Assembly (NCBI RefSeq): GCF_947241705.1
Contig: NC_079268.1
Location: 496,001 to 560,000 of the forward strand
Length of the DNA: 64,000 nucleotides
Direction of reading: 5' to 3'
Source of the DNA: Saccharomyces mikatae IFO 1815
Lineage: Eukaryota; Ascomycota; Saccharomycetes; Saccharomycetales; Saccharomycetaceae
Shown here: positions 59,999-64,000 of the stretch, in pieces
How the letters are laid out: each line of letters opens with the position of its first letter
How positions within the stretch are numbered: the stretch's first letter is position 1
The notes under the pieces: generated by a model
Database searches by the model: none
Told to the model about the DNA's origin: nothing
The model's input: the letters and a program-made list of their open reading frames with translations, nothing else
Translations under genes and position numbers: made by a program

Positions 59999-61042
59999 TC
60001 AATTTGCTTCTTGCATGTGTTCTTTGGCTTCAGCAGCCTTCTCCACGTCGTATTTAAAATCAAAGTAAGATTTTTCGAAGTGATGTAGACGTATGAACCC
60101 ATCTTCACCGCCCGAGGCATAGCTTGTGCCCTGTGGGCTGATGGCGACAGTGTTCAAGGGACCAAAATGGCCTTGTACCCTGCCGATTTCTTCTTCAAAG
60201 ATCTTGTGGTAGAATCTGGCTTCAAATTTACCCTCGTTGGCACTGGTGGTTGTGACATCCTTGGCTTCTTGACCACCACCAAGAATAATGAATTCCTTCA
60301 ATGGGGTGATAACTGCGGTGTTTAGTGGACAATCAGTTTCGTACTTCTTGAGAACTTGTAGAGTTGACACGTCAACCAGGAATGAATTTGTATCTCTGGA
60401 TGATGTAATGAAATATGTTAAATCAGGAGAAAATTGCATGTCACTGATGGATTTTTCGTGCAAGTCGATTGAATCCATGTATTCGTAGTTGTTTGTCACA
60501 TCGTATTTGCTGACCTTACCATCTTTATGACCTGCAACGATGTATTTGCCTTCAGTCGACCATCCGGCTACAGTGGCAGCGTCTAAACCTTCATGGGTGA
60601 TAATCTGATGAATTGGTTCTTCTGAAACCTTTGTCAATTCATGAGTTGCGGAATCCCTTTCGATTTCGTATATGTTAATAGAACCTGGATTTTTCATGAC
60701 ATTGTCTAAGATAGCGAGGAAGTAGTTACCACATGGGGAAAATTCTACTCTCTTCACGGGGACGGGTGATTTCCATGTTGCAATGCATTGTCCATTTGAT
60801 ACATCCCATAGTTTAATACTATAATCAGCACTCCCCGTAACACAGTACTTGGTGAAGCGGTCAACATCTATAGACCAAATAGTACCCGTATGGCCATCCA
60901 AAGTGCCTAATCTCTCCCCATTCAACGAATACCAAACACTGGCGGAGCTATCTTTCGAACATGAAAATAGTAAGTCACCTTCTTTGTTGTACTTCACCTG
61001 GGTTAGTGGACGTTCATGACCTGTTAATTTAATAGCCTTCAT
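59999..61042 (-). CDS. TIF34: eIF3i, translation initiation factor 3 subunit
   Basis: The 347-residue WD40 protein begins MKAIKLTGHERPLTQVKYNK and shows seven propeller blades (LDGHTGTIWSIDVD, SADYSIKLWDVSNGQ, LHEKSISDMQFSPD, VQGHFGPLNTVAISP, GGEDGFIRLHHFE). It is the i subunit of eIF3 that binds eIF3b (Prt1) and eIF3g (Tif35), stimulating scanning and 43S assembly; essential in S. cerevisiae. The length equals the orthologue's and only a few percent of residues differ from what I recall of S288C. Codon bias is moderate to strong. Confidence 0.97.
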   Translation of the reverse strand: MKAIKLTGHERPLTQVKYNKEGDLLFSCSKDSSASVWYSLNGERLGTLDGHTGTIWSIDVDRFTKYCVTGSADYSIKLWDVSNGQCIATWKSPVPVKRVEFSPCGNYFLAILDNVMKNPGSINIYEIERDSATHELTKVSEEPIHQIITHEGLDAATVAGWSTEGKYIVAGHKDGKVSKYDVTNNYEYMDSIDLHEKSISDMQFSPDLTYFITSSRDTNSFLVDVSTLQVLKKYETDCPLNTAVITPLKEFIILGGGQEAKDVTTTSANEGKFEARFYHKIFEEEIGRVQGHFGPLNTVAISPQGTSYASGGEDGFIRLHHFEKSYFDFKYDVEKAAEAKEHMQEAN

Positions 61043-61727
61043 ATTATGCTGCTTTTGCTATTCCTTCTGTTTTTTTCCTTGCCAGTTGTTCAGCTACCTT
61101 GCGTGTATACTTTGCCTCTTGTCCATCAGTAACGTTGATTGCAAAATTTTTCTGCTCCGTTTCGACCATTCAAAGTTTTTCAGCAGGCGGAAAGAAATAC
61201 CATAAAAAAAAAGAGAAAAAGATCCCGGAACTCAATCTTCCATGTAGGGTAATGGAGATATTAGTATTCCTGGCGGCTATATAGAACCAAACCACACTCT
61301 AATGGTGTAGATACCTGCTCTTGAGCCCATCTTTAAGCCGCTGCTAATGACCTAACGTTGGAGCCTTTGACCTCTGATAGGTAATGCGATCTCTAGGGAA
61401 GAGTTTATAAATTGAGACGATTGATCACCAATGGGCTAGCTGAACAAGCTCTGTCATCAGGATCAATTACGCCAGAAAGTAGTATATTTTGTTAGTCCAA
61501 GCGCATTTTCGATTCTTTCGCAGTCTTCTCTTTTCCTGATGGGAGATGTTGGAGATATCTCCTGTATGGGTAATATGTTTAAAGAAGAAAAACAGAAGAA
61601 AACAAAAGAAACAATATCGGGCTATAATAGATAAAAGAAAGAAAAAAAATGTCTGCGCAGAAATCTTATATACTTCTGCTTCTCCAAGACGGGTCAAGAC
61701 ACAAGTATTTAAGACATCCACACTTTC
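61043..61727. other. Divergent TIF34/LDO45 intergenic region
   Basis: About 690 bp between the divergent TIF34 and LDO45 starts. A-rich runs at 61204-61225 and 61560-61650. No gene recognised. Short frames on both strands here are low-complexity. Confidence 0.5.
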
Positions 61728-63325
61728 ATGGCAGCTAGAAATCGTAAAAGGAATAACAAGAAGAAGACTCTTATGGGAACGAGCGCTGCTCAAGAAAACA
61801 ATGCAACGTATTTGCTCGTTGCAGATGAACTGCACGAAAACACTACCAACCTAAACGTGGGTGCTGAAGCTCCTCCAGTGGAGCACAATGAAAATCTCAT
61901 GCCTACCAAAGAATTCAAGCATCTGCAGAGATTAGAGCCGATAAACGAGCATGGAGATAGCGAGGATGAAATATCAAGGAAAATTGAGTCTGTGACAAAT
62001 GGTACAGGGATCATAACTGAAGCAGACGTTCAAAAGCTACTATTAAGCTATGCCATCACAAGTAGTTTGACACAGGAGAACAACAACGAAGAAGAGGAAC
62101 GTCGTCAAACTACTAGAGCGCCGTTCCCATTTTTTTTTTCTTTGCCTGGCTATTTCCAGACCTTCTTCTTTAAATGTAAGCAAGTTCTTTATAACTTTGG
62201 CCTAAAACTAATAGAAAAATTGAAGGTTCTACAGAATAACTTGTATGAAGTGTTTTGGATCGTCGTTATCTACGTAAACTACTGGTTCCCCAATGTGGGT
62301 GACTACGTGAGGTATGTCAACTATAAATTCTCCCAACGATGCAACTGTCAGTTTTACTAACATAAATTTCTATATTCACCTCAACCATCTCCATTCAATG
62401 AATCGGCGCATGATAGGAAGAATAACTAAATCTGCATTTAAGAGGCTGTATTCCCATGATCATCATCCTAAGCGCGGCTAATCAATCCCAACGCATTTTT
62501 TTATCCACTTTTTTTTCGGGGCCCGCTAGACTAAGCGGGTTAATTTTTTAAGGATAGTGGCTTTACCACAATCATGAGAATGACATTATACATTTGCAGG
62601 TTTCTGGATTCTTTCTACAGCCGATTTGTTGAAGTTCAGACCCGGAGCTGGTTTGATTTTGCAATAACCTGTTTTTTTGAAGCAATATTTTTGAACAAGA
62701 TAGCATCAACATTAAGATATCCCTATCAAAGAACCATCTCCGTGCATTTCGTGATAAATCCATTCAGAACGTTCAGCAAGCACTACAGAATATCTATCTT
62801 CGTTTCCAAGAAAAGCCTTATTTGACAGCGTTCAAGGTGTCGTTTGCCATTGGTCTTATTATTCCGTGTTCCCTTCTCTTTTTGATAATGGTTTCTGCTG
62901 CTACGTTTTTCTTTTTTGTCTACCTACTAGTGTTCGTAGTGATAGGGTTCTTTTCCTCATTGTTCATAATTCCCCTATTGGGAATTTCTTTTGTGTTTGC
63001 CATTGGAGTAGTAGCATTTGGATTTTGCAGCAACTTGAGTTTCAAAATGGCACAAGTCGTTTATGTACGGGCAGATACCTTCTTGAAAAGGGTGCTCGAC
63101 AAAATGGCGCTACAAACACAACCAGCACAACCGCAGGAAACACTTTCCACTTTAAGGCCAGTATCCAATCCAACCATCCCAAGTCCACTAAGACAAACAG
63201 CGCGCCCTTCTAAGTTTGTCACTGAAGAAGACGTTATTTTTGAACCCGTCAGTGCTCAAAGTGCCATTGCCCGTTCCTTAGAAACTACTGCTAAAGAAGC
63301 GGGTAACGGATACAAGCTCTCTTGA
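61728..63325 (+). CDS. LDO45: Ldo45, lipid droplet organisation protein (spliced long form)
   Basis: The long form joins the upstream frame (YMR147W) to the downstream frame (YMR148W), as known for S. cerevisiae LDO45. Exon 1 is 61728-62311 ([13 protein letters not shown]...DYVR); the donor GTATGTC begins at 62312. A branch-like CAATAAC lies at 62662-62668. The acceptor must keep phase: AAG ending at 62682 or TAG ending at 62703 are the only AGs that do so in the open frame, giving about 408 or 401 residues, fitting a 45-kDa protein. Exon 2 continues with [22 protein letters not shown] and the promethin-type double membrane hairpin. Unspliced, exon 1 would end at 62360. The acceptor choice is inferred. 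Ldo45 binds seipin. Confidence 0.8.
62888..63325 (+). CDS. LDO16: Ldo16 (Osw5), short lipid droplet organisation protein
   Basis: This nested gene starts [17 protein letters not shown] at 62888 and ends at the shared stop, giving 145 residues (148 in S. cerevisiae). Two long hydrophobic segments (about residues 4-32 and 33-58, with [18 protein letters not shown]) form the promethin-like hairpin; the C-terminal half is hydrophilic ([19 protein letters not shown]). Ldo16 and Ldo45 associate with the seipin complex and set lipid-droplet subtype and vacuole contacts. A start of its own, inside exon 2 of the long form, implies a promoter within the LDO45 intron or exon 2. Confidence 0.93.
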   Translation: MVSAATFFFFVYLLVFVVIGFFSSLFIIPLLGISFVFAIGVVAFGFCSNLSFKMAQVVYVRADTFLKRVLDKMALQTQPAQPQETLSTLRPVSNPTIPSPLRQTARPSKFVTEEDVIFEPVSAQSAIARSLETTAKEAGNGYKLS

Positions 63326-63509
63326 TTTTAGCAATAGAAGAAAAACATTTTTCGCAAGTTTAGCAGGTCAATAATAATGATATCCTTATAAACTATACTC
63401 AGTTCTTTCTACACGCGAGCCTCTATTATATATATACGCATATATTTTAGCTTTACCGATCTTCTAATATTGCGGCATATAACGCATAGAACATAAAAAC
63501 ACGGAGCAG

Positions 63510-64000
63510 ATGCAATTCTTCAAAACACTTGCAACTTTGGTGTCATGCATATCGTTTGCCCTCGCTTACGTGGCACAGGATGTTCATGTATCGTTTCCCT
63601 CTACCACAGGAAAGACTAGTATTATGATTGGTAAAATCGAGCCTAAACCTGAAGTTGTTGGCGCGGCTCCAACATCAGTCACAGTTGATAGCCCTAATGA
63701 AGTCGTTCAAGTAAATTTTGCCATTGACTCTAATGACAAACCTTTTCAACACACCTTACTAGTAGGCTTACCCAACAGAAATCTAGAAATGGCTTTCGAG
63801 CCTGAAATCAAAGATCATGGTAAATTGTCCATGTATAAATACATGATAGATTTAGCCACGCTAGATGATGCTTTGTTGCAGGAGGCTTTCAGATCACTAG
63901 AACCTATAAAGGCAACTCTGATTTTAGCATCTTCTACCGCAAAACCAAAGGAAAATTTGTTCAGAGAAATTCTGCAGTTGGACTTGAGCTTTCATTTAGA
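63510..64000 (+). CDS. SWP1: Swp1, oligosaccharyltransferase delta subunit (ribophorin II), 3' end outside
   Basis: Starting MQFFKTLATLVSCISFALAY, a signal peptide cleaved around residue 19, the frame stays open to the window edge (163 codons of the 286 expected). The lumenal sequence (VAQDVHVSFPSTTGKTSIMI, PFQHTLLVGLPNRNLEMAFE, KPKENLFREILQLDLSFH) matches Swp1/ribophorin II. It is a subunit of the ER oligosaccharyltransferase complex that transfers glycans to Asn-X-Ser/Thr. The membrane domain is beyond the window. Confidence 0.95.
   Translation, partial: MQFFKTLATLVSCISFALAYVAQDVHVSFPSTTGKTSIMIGKIEPKPEVVGAAPTSVTVDSPNEVVQVNFAIDSNDKPFQHTLLVGLPNRNLEMAFEPEIKDHGKLSMYKYMIDLATLDDALLQEAFRSLEPIKATLILASSTAKPKENLFREILQLDLSFHL

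Overview
The window is nuclear DNA of a budding yeast of the genus Saccharomyces. Gene order and orientation match the right arm of S. cerevisiae chromosome XIII from YMR114C to YMR149W (SWP1) without a break. Introns have the yeast form (GTATGT donor, TACTAAC branch site, AG acceptor). A Ty3-type LTR sits just upstream of a tRNA gene. Proteins differ from what I remember of S. cerevisiae S288C by scattered substitutions (for example in TIF34, RIM11 and NDE1), so this is probably a close relative. I cannot name the species from sequence alone.

Layout. 1-5.8 kb: end-truncated YMR114C (SRAP domain), MGR3, ASC1 with snoRNA SNR24 in its intron, SPC24, SHH3. 5.8-8.0 kb: gene-poor block of solo LTRs (two Ty1/Ty2-type deltas, a nested pair of Ty4/tau-like LTRs, one Ty3 sigma) ending at an intron-containing tRNA-Leu(CAA). 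8.3-16.4 kb: ASI1, ADE17, a dead copy of RPL15B, NCW1, two relic reading frames, PKR1. 16.9-30 kb: EPO1, STO1 (intron), DLT1, SAS2, ECM16. 30-42.4 kb: POM152, DPI35, RRB1, JLP2, REC114 (3' intron), ERG29, GID8. 43.5-51.7 kb: GAT2, PSO2, CIN4, RIM11, SIP5. 52.7-55.4 kb: divergent ribosomal protein genes RPL13B and RPS16A, both with an intron close after the start codon. 55.8-64 kb: FDO1, NDE1, TIF34, the LDO45/LDO16 nested locus and the start of SWP1.

There is no operon logic. Genes are individually transcribed housekeeping and regulatory genes. Several serve translation: ASC1, RPL13B, RPS16A, TIF34, and the ribosome-assembly factors ECM16 and RRB1, whose upstream regions both carry PAC and RRPE motifs.

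I did not find a novel system in the sense of a defence or mobile cassette. The most notable signals are the pseudogenised RPL15B, a decayed NCW1 paralogue beside an unidentified decayed frame, a 22-bp perfect palindrome with a heat-shock-element core upstream of NCW1, the nested LTR block with intact target duplications, and two candidate unannotated small genes (minus strand near 24.5 kb and 59.4 kb).
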